Shown in pieces: positions 26,803 through 35,625 of a stretch of DNA of 35,801 nt. The notes beneath the pieces were generated by a model. It did no database searches, had not been told where the DNA came from, and saw nothing but the letters and a program-made list of their open reading frames with translations. Numbering within the stretch: position 1 is the stretch's first letter; every line of letters begins with the position of its first letter. The translations under genes and the position numbers were made by a program. The stretch is from an uncultured Acidobacteriota bacterium (GTDB taxonomy: Bacteria > Acidobacteriota > Blastocatellia > RBC074): positions 41,265 through 77,065 of the forward strand of contig CADECP010000019.1 in the NCBI GenBank assembly GCA_902825875.1. The letters run 5' to 3'.

Positions 26803-29800
26803 TTACTCCGGCTGCAAATCAAAGGTCGCGGCTTTGATTTGTCGGTAATTTTCGTCGAGTTGCGGTTCCAGCAGTAAAATCGCCGCAATACGTTGAGCCA
26901 TTTGCGTCACTTCGCGCACTTCCTCAGAAGTCAGGCCGCGCCCAAACAGCGCGAATTCGCGGTAACTCAACCATTTTTTCATCACCTGATATCCGCCGAT
27001 GGTGTAATCCCAAACGCGCTGCGGAACGTTTCTCCAATACGCCACGTCGTTCAGATAAACGTCGCAAGTCATGGTGTTCGCCATTCCGTCTTCGGCGGGA
27101 AGCGCTTCGCGGACAATCAGCTTTCCTTTGCCGGGCATGGTGATGCCGCCTTTGCCGCCGTGTCCCCAACCTGCGGTCAGGTTCAGATCACCGTCTTCTG
27201 GATGAAGCTTGCCTCCGCCCGCCCGTGTGATGACGGCGATGGAGCGCAGTTCAGACCATTGATCGCCACTGTCAGGCGTTTCCGTATCCAGCAGCGCGGC
27301 GATTTGTCGCCCCAGCTCCGCTGAAGCGAGCAGGGCTTTGCGCGAAGCGGGCAACGGGATGCGCGGCCAATCCTGTTTTATGCCATCCGCGTTTTCCAGC
27401 AAGTAGGCTGGCGAATAACCAACGGCCAGCGCGTGCATCCAAATCAACTCAGCCAGTTCGGAGCTTGTGTCTGGATCGTTGAATCCCAAACTGGCGAAAT
27501 ACTTGCGCGCTTTGGCAGAAAGGTTGGCGACCGGCGCGTCTTCTTCCGGTTTACCGCCAATGATGTCGAACAGCGTGGCTTCGTCTTTCTTTTCCAGGCG
27601 AGAGCCGTTTTTCAATTGCAGCGGAAAGTAATAAGCGTGGCCGCGCAGAAAATCATTGTCCCCTGTCAGTTGAGTGAAAAAGAACGGAGAGCCTTCGGGC
27701 GAAGCAACTCCGGCAGGGCGCGTCATGAGAAAACGATTGCCCGGCCAGCATTGCGCCCACAACGAGGGACGCGGCTCATTCCAAACCGGTCTAACTCCGG
27801 TGTAATAACACCAGCGCGTGTCGAAAGGCCGAACCGAATAGCGCACGATCCGCGCCGAGTCGAACCGTTCGGCGGCCAGAGCTTTTTGGCGCGCGGCTTT
27901 GGGATCGAATCTGGCTTGCGGTTCCGTCAACTCCGAACGCAATCGTTTGTAAGCTTCCCAATCCAGTTTCGGGTTGAAGTAATCCTGCATGCGTTTGGCC
28001 AGTTCTTCCCGATCAATCGAGATCAACGCGCCGCCGCGTTTTTCCATCAACCCGTTGCAGGGCGAAACCGCGCATAAATCGGTCAGCTTCGGCCAACGTT
28101 GATAATTCCGTTCAACAGCAAGTGGCCTGAACGAATAACGATTGCTGGCATTGGGTTTGGCTGTTGCGTACTGCTTGTCGAACTTTTTGGCTTTCAGGCT
28201 GTCCAATAACTGCCGCCGCCGTTCCACAGCGCGCGCGGCATTCAGGTCGTCGCGGAACAGAACCGAAGGCTTCTTTTTTTCCTCGCCGGTTTTCGCCCAC
28301 AGCGAGATGACCACGCCCTGTTGAATGCCTGGCGAAAATCCCGGAATCGCAAAGACGGTTTCGCTGGTGCGACCATCCGGTGCGTATTCGGAAATCTTAC
28401 GGTTGCCGTGCATGTTTTCGACCCAGAATTTGTCGAAAGATTCCAGCAGATGTTGGCGCAACACCACGAACGAAGGCTCGCTGGTCCAGGAGTAATTCGA
28501 GACGAAGCAAACCACTCCTTTGCCGGTTTTTTCGCCGATGCGCCTTTCAGCCAGCCGAAAAAACCGGACATACAAATCATCCAGGTTGAATTTCTTGATT
28601 CCCCATTCAGAGATCAAACCTACTTTGTACGGTTCAACCAATCCCTGCTCTTCTTCCGGGCTGATGCCGGCAAAGGCGTTGTAAGGCGGATTGCCCAGCA
28701 CGACCAAAATCGGTTTGTCGCGTTTGATGGCTTCGGCGGCGTCGCGTTCCTGTTCCATTTCGGCAAACAGCAACTGCTTTTTTGGCCCTTTCGGCGGCTC
28801 CCAGCCGGTCAGCGCGTTGGTCAGATAAACCTGTGCGCGTTCACGATTGCCGACCACCAACGGAGCGTCCAACGATTGCAGCAACAATCCCAATTGCAGA
28901 TGGGCGATGACAAACGGCGCCGGCAAAATCTCGAAGCCAAAGATGCGCTCGGTGGCGGCCTGTTTCAGATCGTTGGCCGACATAGCATCACCGCCCTGTT
29001 CGCCGCCCATTTCGTGAATAGTTTGATGAATGCGCTTGAGCACTTCAACCAGATAAGCTCCCGTGCCACAACACGGGTCAAGCACGTAAACGCGCCGGTC
29101 AGCCAACCCATTCGGGATGTTCAACTCTTCGCGCAACACTGTGTCCACACGCGCAACCATGTACTTGACGATTTCCGGCGGCGTGTACCACACGCCCAAA
29201 TCTTTTCTCAGCGCCGGATCAAAGGCTTCCAGAAATGGTTCGTAAAAATACTGGACGGCGTCAGTTTCATTGAAGTCAGCGAAAAAGGTTGCGCGGTTGA
29301 CGCGGTTGAGCGCATTCGCTGCCCAGTCAAGCGGCTCTCCCAGCTTCAATTCTTCCAACTGGCCCGGTTCGGCAAGCATGTAGAAAAGCTTGCGAAGGAT
29401 CGGCACGCGCAAATAACGCGCCGACATAAACCAATCAAATCCATTCTCCTTGCTCTCTTTGGAATAGAGCACCCAGGCCGAAAAGATTCCGTAAAACAGC
29501 GTTTGCACCAGCGTCGAACGAAAGAAGCGCAAGCCCCGCTCATCTTCAAAACGAATGCCAAGAGCTTCTTCCAGCGCATCACGAATGAGTTTCAGCAAGC
29601 CGAGTTCGGTTTGTTCGATGCGGGCTTTGGCTTCGCGCGCGTATGAGGCCAGAAACCACGCGACATCGGCGGGCTTTTCCAGAGGAGCGTTGTGCAACAT
29701 GACGCGCGTCAGGTATTCAACGAATCGCTGGCCATGTTTGGCGACAAGCTGCGGCGCATCCGTTGCCCAGAATGCGGCTTCGTTTTCGGCCAGGCTGTAC

Positions 29801-30213
29801 CGTTCCAGCAAGCGGCCTTCGCGCCCGACCAGAATAAAATCGCGGTAGTTGGTGATGAGAATTTGGCCGTAACTGTTGCGATATTTTTCGACTTGTTCGC
29901 TGGCGGCAAGCTTTTCAATATCGTGGCTGACGGGTTTGACTTCCATCGCGCCGCGCACGGGCAATTGCCCCGGCAAAGGTTCGCCGGATTTTTGAAACTG
30001 ATCCGCCGTGAAAAATCCTCCGTCGGGAATGCCAGCGCCTTTGTTTTGGGGATGAATGACGCAACGGACTTGCGGCTTAAGGTCTTTGCCGATGGCGTTC
30101 AGCAGATTGGCCAGCGCGCCGTAATGCGACGTTTCCGCTGTGCCGAAGGAGCGGTTGGCGCGTAATTCATTGAGATAGATTTCAAGCAATTGCATAGCGG
30201 TGCTGAGGGACAC
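26803..30213 (-). CDS. Single-polypeptide restriction-modification enzyme (PD-(D/E)XK nuclease plus N6-adenine methyltransferase)
   Basis: This 1136-residue protein combines both restriction-modification activities. The N-terminus shows a PD-(D/E)XK nuclease pattern: P63-D64, then E91-V92-K93, with Q107 nearby. A helical linker leads to a gamma-class N6-adenine methyltransferase with YTPPEIV at 343-349, motif I DPCCGTG at 379-385 and motif IV NPPY at 508-511. The C-terminal 500 residues should hold target recognition. There is no helicase domain, so it is closer to type IIG/IIL or the methylase part of type ISP enzymes than to full type I or ISP. I give the GTG at 30213; an ATG at 30195 is equally possible. 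No separate specificity or methylase gene is nearby. Confidence 0.87.
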   Translation of the reverse strand: MSLSTAMQLLEIYLNELRANRSFGTAETSHYGALANLLNAIGKDLKPQVRCVIHPQNKGAGIPDGGFFTADQFQKSGEPLPGQLPVRGAMEVKPVSHDIEKLAASEQVEKYRNSYGQILITNYRDFILVGREGRLLERYSLAENEAAFWATDAPQLVAKHGQRFVEYLTRVMLHNAPLEKPADVAWFLASYAREAKARIEQTELGLLKLIRDALEEALGIRFEDERGLRFFRSTLVQTLFYGIFSAWVLYSKESKENGFDWFMSARYLRVPILRKLFYMLAEPGQLEELKLGEPLDWAANALNRVNRATFFADFNETDAVQYFYEPFLEAFDPALRKDLGVWYTPPEIVKYMVARVDTVLREELNIPNGLADRRVYVLDPCCGTGAYLVEVLKRIHQTIHEMGGEQGGDAMSANDLKQAATERIFGFEILPAPFVIAHLQLGLLLQSLDAPLVVGNRERAQVYLTNALTGWEPPKGPKKQLLFAEMEQERDAAEAIKRDKPILVVLGNPPYNAFAGISPEEEQGLVEPYKVGLISEWGIKKFNLDDLYVRFFRLAERRIGEKTGKGVVCFVSNYSWTSEPSFVVLRQHLLESFDKFWVENMHGNRKISEYAPDGRTSETVFAIPGFSPGIQQGVVISLWAKTGEEKKKPSVLFRDDLNAARAVERRRQLLDSLKAKKFDKQYATAKPNASNRYSFRPLAVERNYQRWPKLTDLCAVSPCNGLMEKRGGALISIDREELAKRMQDYFNPKLDWEAYKRLRSELTEPQARFDPKAARQKALAAERFDSARIVRYSVRPFDTRWCYYTGVRPVWNEPRPSLWAQCWPGNRFLMTRPAGVASPEGSPFFFTQLTGDNDFLRGHAYYFPLQLKNGSRLEKKDEATLFDIIGGKPEEDAPVANLSAKARKYFASLGFNDPDTSSELAELIWMHALAVGYSPAYLLENADGIKQDWPRIPLPASRKALLASAELGRQIAALLDTETPDSGDQWSELRSIAVITRAGGGKLHPEDGDLNLTAGWGHGGKGGITMPGKGKLIVREALPAEDGMANTMTCDVYLNDVAYWRNVPQRVWDYTIGGYQVMKKWLSYREFALFGRGLTSEEVREVTQMAQRIAAILLLEPQLDENYRQIKAATFDLQPE

Positions 30214-30245
30214 AAGTAATCCGGGCGGAACCCTGATTACTTGTG
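30211..30245. promoter_or_regulatory. Palindrome overlapping the start of the restriction-modification gene
   Basis: CACAAGTAATC (30211-30221) and GATTACTTGTG (30235-30245) are perfect 11-base reverse complements around a 13-base centre. The element covers the GTG start of the restriction-modification gene and reaches to six bases from the upstream gene's stop. It could be an operator or an RNA hairpin controlling expression. There is no T-run, so a terminator is unlikely. Confidence 0.55.
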
Positions 30246-30250
30246 AATGC

Positions 30251-30688
30251 TTATTTAGCGGCGCGTCGTTCAGCCATTCCTTTGAATCGGGCTTTCATCA
30301 ACTCCACGCGCTGAGCGCCGTTTGGATGCGCGGCAACCAGCTTTTCCAGATTGACCATGTACTGCGGGCCAAACAATCCGCGCAGTTCCGGCACGAAATC
30401 GCCGATCTTCGCCCAGATGGCAAAGAATTCGCCGTTGGTGTCGTAAAACAATTCCCGGTCAACAGCACCGTGATTGACCATCGCCGCGACCATATCCCAA
30501 TAACTGGTAGCCTGGCGGAAATACGCGCTTTGTTGCGTCAGGTCTGGATTGCTCAGGATCGCTTTGAAATCGTCCAAACTGGTTGGAAAGAATTCGCCGA
30601 ACATAAAGTTGCGCGCTTTGCGCATCGTGTCGTCGCGGCGCAGGTCGTACAGTTTGATAATCAGGTCTGCGTCTTGCGCTGTTGCCAT
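30251..30688 (-). CDS. Uncharacterised 145-residue helical protein
   Basis: I do not recognise this protein. It is 145 residues, soluble, and predicted to be mostly helical, with aromatic-rich stretches (FMFGEFFPTS, SYWDMVAAMVNHG, FFAIWAKIGDFVPELRG). It has no signal peptide and no cysteines. AAGGAG seven bases before the ATG overlaps the stop of the small acidic gene upstream, and the restriction-modification gene starts 37 bases downstream. Translational coupling on both sides suggests a single transcript from the ETF-QO gene. A role with the acidic peptide or with the restriction enzyme is possible but unsupported. Confidence 0.7.
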   Translation of the reverse strand: MATAQDADLIIKLYDLRRDDTMRKARNFMFGEFFPTSLDDFKAILSNPDLTQQSAYFRQATSYWDMVAAMVNHGAVDRELFYDTNGEFFAIWAKIGDFVPELRGLFGPQYMVNLEKLVAAHPNGAQRVELMKARFKGMAERRAAK

Positions 30689-30699
30689 TCGTTTGCTCC

Positions 30700-30849
30700 T
30701 TATCTGATTGAGGTGGTCTTGTAGAAATTTTGGAAGCTGCCAGTTTGCAGCCGAGCTTGTCTGCGAAGTTCGCCAAAGTCATATTCCGGCTCGATGTCGT
30801 CATCCAGATCGTAATCGTCATCGTCCAGAATTGTTATTTCGTGCTTCAT
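30700..30849 (-). CDS. 49-residue acidic protein, antitoxin-like or DNA-mimic-like
   Basis: The ATG at 30849 overlaps the ETF-QO stop as ATGA; a longer frame starting at 30894 lies inside ETF-QO and is rejected. The protein opens with MKHEITIL, then a run of acidic residues (DDDDYDLDDDIEPEYDFGE), then a basic tail with two arginine clusters. The EPEYDF pattern resembles short antitoxin-like proteins that pair with various small toxins, but the downstream protein is not a recognisable toxin. An acidic inhibitor or DNA mimic is another option. Its gene links ETF-QO to the unknown protein without gaps. Confidence 0.65.
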   Translation of the reverse strand: MKHEITILDDDDYDLDDDIEPEYDFGELRRQARLQTGSFQNFYKTTSIR

Positions 30850-32540
30850 AAGTTTATGTAATTCGGGCCGCCTCCGCCTTCGGGCGTTACCCAATCAATG
30901 ATCTGGTATGGGTCCATGATGTCGCAGGTTTTGCAGTGAACGCAGTTTGAAAAATTGATTTTCGGACGGCGTCCGCCTTCGACTTCTTCGGGTTCGTAAA
31001 CCGCCGCCGGGCAAAAGTATTGGCAAGGGTTGCCGTATTCCACCGTGCAGCGTTCGATGCAGATGTTGGTGTCTAGCACTTTCAAATGCGGCGGCTGGTC
31101 TTCGTCGTGTTCTGTGCCGGAGCGAAACACGTCCGAGACTTTTTCAAACGTCAGCTTGTTGTCGCACTTCGCCGGTTCGGCCTGAATGAATTCGCCAGCC
31201 TGTTTCGGCCAGCGGTTGTAATAATGCTGCTTTTTCATGTGCTGGTGACCCGCTTCGACGTGAATGTCGCCGAGCAGGCCAAAGCCTTTGGTCGGAACCT
31301 GGAAACCGCTTTCGATCAAACCCCAGATGCGTCCGTGCCGAAACGCCTGATGGAAGTTGCGGACTTCGTGCAGTTCTTTGTGGATGTAGCTGGCTTTGAC
31401 TTTCGCATCGAAGGCTTTCAATTGCGCTTCGTCGAATTTGTCGGCCAGCAAAGCTTCAAAGATCGTTTCCGCCGCCAGCATTCCCGACTTCATGGCCATG
31501 TGAATGCCTTTCAGCTTTTGCGAATTCAGGAAGCTGGCCGAATCGCCGACGATCAAAAAACCGTCGCCGTAATACTTTGGCTGCGACAGCAATCCGCCTT
31601 CGGGAATGGTCTTCGCGCCGTAATGCAGCATCTTGCCGCCTTCGAGCATAGCGGCAATCGCCGGGTGTTGTTTGAATTCATTGAACAGGCGATGCGGATC
31701 AGTGAAGGGGTCTTGATAATCCAGCCCTACGACCAAGCCTATGTCCAGCAAGTCGTTCTGCATCCCGTAAACGAAACCGCCGCCGAAAACGTCATTCGGC
31801 AGCGGATAACCCAGCGTATGCATGACGAAGCCGGGCGTGACACGACCTTTCGGCAATTCCCAAATCTCTTTGACGCCGACGGCGTATACCTGTGGATTCT
31901 TGCCTTCGTCCAGGCCGAGTTTTTCAACCAGCTTTTTGGTCAGCGAACCGCGCGAGCCTTCGCCAAGCACTGTGACTTTGGCGAAGATGTCAGCGCCGGG
32001 CTGGAAGTTATCTTTTGGCTCGCCGTCTTTGCCGATGCCTTTGTCGCCGGTGCGAACGCCGATAACTTTGCCCGCGTCATCAAACAGCAACGAAGCTCCG
32101 GGAAATTCCGGGATCAGCATCACGTCGGATTCTTCGACAATCGGAGCCATCCAGCGAATCAGCTTGTTCAAACTGACGACGTATTTGCCATGATTGTTCA
32201 GCGGCGGCGGGATGATCGGCGATTTGATCTTGCGCGTTTTGGTCAGGTAGGAAACGTCTTCTTCGGTGACTTCGGATTCCACCGGAGCGCCGCGCTCTTT
32301 CCAATCTGGCATCAATTCGGTCAGCGGACGTGCATCCATCACCGCGCCTGAAATCATGTGCGAACCGACTTCGCGGCCTTTTTCGATGACGGCGATGGTC
32401 AGTTCGCCCAGAGCGTTATTGTGCTCTTCGTTGTGTTTGTTGATGAGCTGGCGCAAGTGAAAGGCTCCGGCCAGCGAAGCCGGGCCAGCGCCGACGAAAA
32501 GTACGTCAACTTCTAAAGTATCGCGTTCAATGTTTTCCAT
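30846..32540 (-). CDS. Electron transfer flavoprotein-ubiquinone oxidoreductase
   Basis: This 564-residue membrane-associated enzyme passes electrons from electron transfer flavoprotein to the quinone pool, linking fatty and amino acid oxidation to respiration. The FAD-binding GAGPAS motif is at 17-22. The C-terminal [4Fe-4S] domain has C510 in FCPAAVY and C533, C536, C539 in CVHCKTC, matching the four ligands of the family. Length is typical. The start at 32540 is the first ATG and matches the usual N-terminus. ETF subunit genes are not in the window. The stop overlaps the next start, making this the head of a five-gene minus-strand run that also includes a restriction enzyme and DsbD. Confidence 0.95.
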   Translation of the reverse strand: MENIERDTLEVDVLFVGAGPASLAGAFHLRQLINKHNEEHNNALGELTIAVIEKGREVGSHMISGAVMDARPLTELMPDWKERGAPVESEVTEEDVSYLTKTRKIKSPIIPPPLNNHGKYVVSLNKLIRWMAPIVEESDVMLIPEFPGASLLFDDAGKVIGVRTGDKGIGKDGEPKDNFQPGADIFAKVTVLGEGSRGSLTKKLVEKLGLDEGKNPQVYAVGVKEIWELPKGRVTPGFVMHTLGYPLPNDVFGGGFVYGMQNDLLDIGLVVGLDYQDPFTDPHRLFNEFKQHPAIAAMLEGGKMLHYGAKTIPEGGLLSQPKYYGDGFLIVGDSASFLNSQKLKGIHMAMKSGMLAAETIFEALLADKFDEAQLKAFDAKVKASYIHKELHEVRNFHQAFRHGRIWGLIESGFQVPTKGFGLLGDIHVEAGHQHMKKQHYYNRWPKQAGEFIQAEPAKCDNKLTFEKVSDVFRSGTEHDEDQPPHLKVLDTNICIERCTVEYGNPCQYFCPAAVYEPEEVEGGRRPKINFSNCVHCKTCDIMDPYQIIDWVTPEGGGGPNYINL

Positions 32541-32786
32541 AGTTCAATTCAGCAGTGGATTGTGGTTAATCCTTTTTTTGACGTTCGCAAAAATACACGA
32601 GTTTGGACGAATGAAGGGAAGCCAGTTGGCCTCCTGCGAAGCACTTACCAGTAACAAGTTTGTGGTGTGAAAAAAAATGCCTCGACAAAAAGTTTACAAG
32701 ACTTTCGCGCCGCTGTCGCCAGCAGTTTGGGAACCGACTTCTGTTTTCTTTTTAAGGCTTGATGGTGCGGGCTGTTTTGCGTTGCG

Positions 32787-32792
32787 TATAAT
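32787..32792 (+). promoter_or_regulatory. Possible -10 box for the M16 peptidase gene
   Basis: TATAAT lies about 90 bases before the peptidase start. The nearest -35-like word, TTGATG at 32759-32764, is 22 bases away, too far for a standard promoter, so this is weak. Confidence 0.3.
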
Positions 32793-32865
32793 GCCCGCGA
32801 ATCGTTGCAGGCATTTTGACCGTGATACCTTCTTTGCGAAGCTGCAACCAAAACCTGTCGAACAA

Positions 32866-32871
32866 AAGGAG
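32866..32871 (+). promoter_or_regulatory. Shine-Dalgarno for the M16 peptidase
   Basis: AAGGAG lies 12 bases before the ATG at 32884 and six bases before an in-frame TTG at 32878. Either could be used; the signal peptide starts at the ATG. Confidence 0.55.
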
Positions 32872-32883
32872 TCGTTGTTGGTT

Positions 32884-35625
32884 ATGAAACACTTCATTGC
32901 AACGCGCACCATTCCGCGCGTCATTTTGATTTTATTGTTGCTGGTCAGTTTGGCTGTGATTGCCAGCGCGCAATTACCCGCTGGCATAGAGAAACTCACT
33001 TCAGTCGAAGGCATCACCGAATACCGCCTGAAAAACGGTTTGCGGGTGTTGATTTTCCCCGATCAATCGAAACAGACGATCACGGTGAACATCACTTATC
33101 TGGTTGGCTCGAAGCATGAAAATTACGGCGAAACCGGAATGGCTCACCTGTTGGAGCACCTGGTTTTCAAAGGCACTCCCAAACATCCAAACATCCCAGC
33201 CGAATTAACCGAACACGGCACTCGTCCGAATGGTACGACCTGGTACGACCGCACGAATTATTACGAAACCTTTGCCGCAACCGAAGAGAATCTGAAATGG
33301 GCGCTCGACCTGGAAGCGGATCGGATGGTGAATTCCTACATCGCCAAAAAAGATTTGGACAGCGAAATGACCGTCGTCCGCAACGAATTTGAAATGGGCG
33401 AAAACGATCCGTTCGGCGTGTTGCTCGAACGGGTTTTTTCGACTGCTTACCTGTGGCACAACTATGGCAAATCCACGATTGGTTCGCGCGCCGATCTTGA
33501 AAATGTACCGATTGATCGCTTGCAGGCGTTTTACAAAAAGTACTACCAACCTGACAACGCCGTTCTGCTGGTCGCCGGGAAGATTGACGAAGCCAAAACG
33601 CTGGCAATGGTCGCGGATTACTTCGGCAAACTGCCGAAGCCTGACCGTGTGCTGTCGAAAACGTATACCGACGAACCGACTCAGGATGGCGAACGCAGCG
33701 TGACGGTTCGCCGCGTAGGCGATGTGCAATTGGTTGCCGCCGGTTATCACGTGGCGGGTAGTTCGCACGCTGACACCGCCGCTGTTAATGCCTTGTTGCA
33801 AATCATGACTGAACAACCGGCAGGCCGTTTGCACAAGGCATTGGTCGAATCGAAAAAAGCCGCAGCGGTTTTCGGGTTCCCGTACATTTTCGGCGAACCG
33901 AGTTTGTTTTTGGTTGGCGCGCAACTTCGGCAGGAACAGTCGCTGGACGAAGCGCGCGACATCATGCTGAAAGTTCTGGAAGACATTGCCAAAAATCCTG
34001 TCACCAAAGACGAAGTCGAACGCGCCAAGACAAACCTGTTGAAAGAAATCGAATTGAAGATGAATTCCGTCGAAGACGTTGGTTTGGAAATGAGCGAGTG
34101 GATCGGTTACGGCGATTGGCGGTTGCTGTTCATCACGCGCGATCGCGTTCGCAAACTAACAGCGGAAGATGTTCAGCGCGTGGCGATCAATTACCTGAAA
34201 CAATCGAACCGAACGTTGGGGCAATTCATTCCCACGGCGAAGCCTGAACGTTCGGAAGTTCCGGCGAACCCGGATGTATTGGCTTTGGTCAAAGATTACA
34301 AAGGCGATGCCAAAGTTGCCGAAGGCGAAGCCTTTGAACCGACTCCTGCAAACATCGAATCGCGCGCCGTTCGCGCCAATGCCGCCGGAATCAAATACAC
34401 CTTTGTGCCGAAACGAACTCGCGGCAACACAGTGGTCGCCAATTTGAGCCTGCGCTTTGGCGACGAAAAAAGTTTGATGAACCGCGACACCGCCGGGGGG
34501 CTGGCCGGTTCAATGTTGATGCGCGGCACTGCCAAACGAACTCGCCAGCAAATAAAAGACGAATTCGACAAGCTGAAAGCCCGCGTCAATGTGGACGGCG
34601 GCCCGACTTCCGCTTATGCCAGCATCGAAACTACGCGCGAAAATTTGCCTGCGGTGATGAAGCTGGTCGCCGAAATTCTGCGTGAAGCTTCGTTTCCGGC
34701 AGATGAATTTGACCAGCTTAAACAGGAACAACTGGCCAACATCGAAGCGCAACGCAGCGAACCGACTCAGATGGCTGTGACCGAAGCGACGCGCCATTTG
34801 CGCCCTTATCCCAAAGGTCACGTCAATTACACTGCGACGCCGGACGAAGCCATCGCTGATTTGAAAGCCGCGACGCTGGCCGAAGTGAAAAAGTTTTACG
34901 CTGATTTTTACGGCGCCAGCAACGGCGAGCTGGCGGTCGTTGGCGATTTTGATGAAAAAGAAGTCGCCAAATTGACCAACGACTTGTTCGGCAACTGGAA
35001 GAGCAAGATGCCGTATGCGCGCATCGGCGAAACGTTCCGGGACATTGCCGCCATCAACCGCAATCTGGAAGCGCCGGACAAAGCCAACGCCTTTTTCATC
35101 GCCGGACAGACTTTGAATTTACGCGACGATGATCCTGATTTTCCGGCTCTGGTGTTGGGGAATTACATGCTCGGCGGCGGATTTTTGAATTCGCGGTTGG
35201 CGGTTCGCATTCGCCAAAAAGAAGGTTTGAGTTACGGCGTCGGCTCACAGTTTCAAGCCAGTTCGCTGGACAAGAGCGGCGTCTTTATGGCGTTTGCGAT
35301 TTACGCGCCACAAAACCGCGACAAGCTGGAAACCGCGTTCAAGGAAGAAATCGAAAAGATGCTGAAAGACGGTTTCACCGCCGAAGAAATTGCCGCTGCC
35401 AAAAAAGGCTGGCTGCAATCTCGCCAGGTCAGCCGCGCTCAAGACGCCGAACTGGCCGGTCGTTTGAATGGCTACAACTTTCTGAATCGCACGTTGGCCT
35501 GGGACGCCGACCTGGAAAAGAAAGTCGAAGCTCTGACGGCAGAACAGATCACGACGGCTCTGCGGCGACACATCAACCTGTCAAAAATCTCCATCGTCAA
35601 GGCTGGGGATTTTTCTAAAAAGTAG
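32884..35625 (+). CDS. Secreted M16 (pitrilysin/insulinase) zinc peptidase
   Basis: From the ATG at 32884 this is 913 residues with a signal peptide (1-29, ending ASAQ). A 69-residue upstream extension is rejected because it would bury the signal peptide. The first half holds the inverted zinc motif HLLEH at 88-92, with E91 as catalytic base and E168 (76 residues after H92) as third ligand. The second half, from about residue 480, repeats the M16 fold without HxxEH, so one chain supplies both halves of the clamshell. The SRLAVRIRQKEGLSYGVG block carries the C-terminal arginine/tyrosine pair typical of the family. It degrades peptides in the periplasm or at the surface. Its stop is followed at once by a repeat array. 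Confidence 0.93.
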   Translation: MKHFIATRTIPRVILILLLLVSLAVIASAQLPAGIEKLTSVEGITEYRLKNGLRVLIFPDQSKQTITVNITYLVGSKHENYGETGMAHLLEHLVFKGTPKHPNIPAELTEHGTRPNGTTWYDRTNYYETFAATEENLKWALDLEADRMVNSYIAKKDLDSEMTVVRNEFEMGENDPFGVLLERVFSTAYLWHNYGKSTIGSRADLENVPIDRLQAFYKKYYQPDNAVLLVAGKIDEAKTLAMVADYFGKLPKPDRVLSKTYTDEPTQDGERSVTVRRVGDVQLVAAGYHVAGSSHADTAAVNALLQIMTEQPAGRLHKALVESKKAAAVFGFPYIFGEPSLFLVGAQLRQEQSLDEARDIMLKVLEDIAKNPVTKDEVERAKTNLLKEIELKMNSVEDVGLEMSEWIGYGDWRLLFITRDRVRKLTAEDVQRVAINYLKQSNRTLGQFIPTAKPERSEVPANPDVLALVKDYKGDAKVAEGEAFEPTPANIESRAVRANAAGIKYTFVPKRTRGNTVVANLSLRFGDEKSLMNRDTAGGLAGSMLMRGTAKRTRQQIKDEFDKLKARVNVDGGPTSAYASIETTRENLPAVMKLVAEILREASFPADEFDQLKQEQLANIEAQRSEPTQMAVTEATRHLRPYPKGHVNYTATPDEAIADLKAATLAEVKKFYADFYGASNGELAVVGDFDEKEVAKLTNDLFGNWKSKMPYARIGETFRDIAAINRNLEAPDKANAFFIAGQTLNLRDDDPDFPALVLGNYMLGGGFLNSRLAVRIRQKEGLSYGVGSQFQASSLDKSGVFMAFAIYAPQNRDKLETAFKEEIEKMLKDGFTAEEIAAAKKGWLQSRQVSRAQDAELAGRLNGYNFLNRTLAWDADLEKKVEALTAEQITTALRRHINLSKISIVKAGDFSKK

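Larger units (their letters stand above)
32541..32883. other. Divergent intergenic region between ETF-QO and M16 peptidase genes
   Basis: This 343-base spacer separates divergent genes and should hold promoters for both. I see no gene in it. The plus-strand frame through it is an upstream extension of the peptidase frame, without signal-peptide character. It is more AT-rich than its flanks. A TATAAT box (32787-32792) is the only clear promoter-like word. Confidence 0.6.

Noticed and set aside
28321..29646. 441-residue plus-strand open frame
   Set aside because: It is antisense to the restriction-modification gene, whose motifs are clear, and shows no domain or ribosome site.
30850..30894. 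Longer start for the 49-residue acidic protein
   Set aside because: It lies inside the ETF-QO coding end. The ATG overlapping the ETF-QO stop gives a natural coupled start.
31086..32351. 421-residue plus-strand open frame
   Set aside because: It is antisense to the ETF-QO gene, which has full-length family sequence.
32677..32883. Longer M16 peptidase starting at 32677
   Set aside because: It would place 69 residues before a clear signal peptide, and AAGGAG supports the later start.
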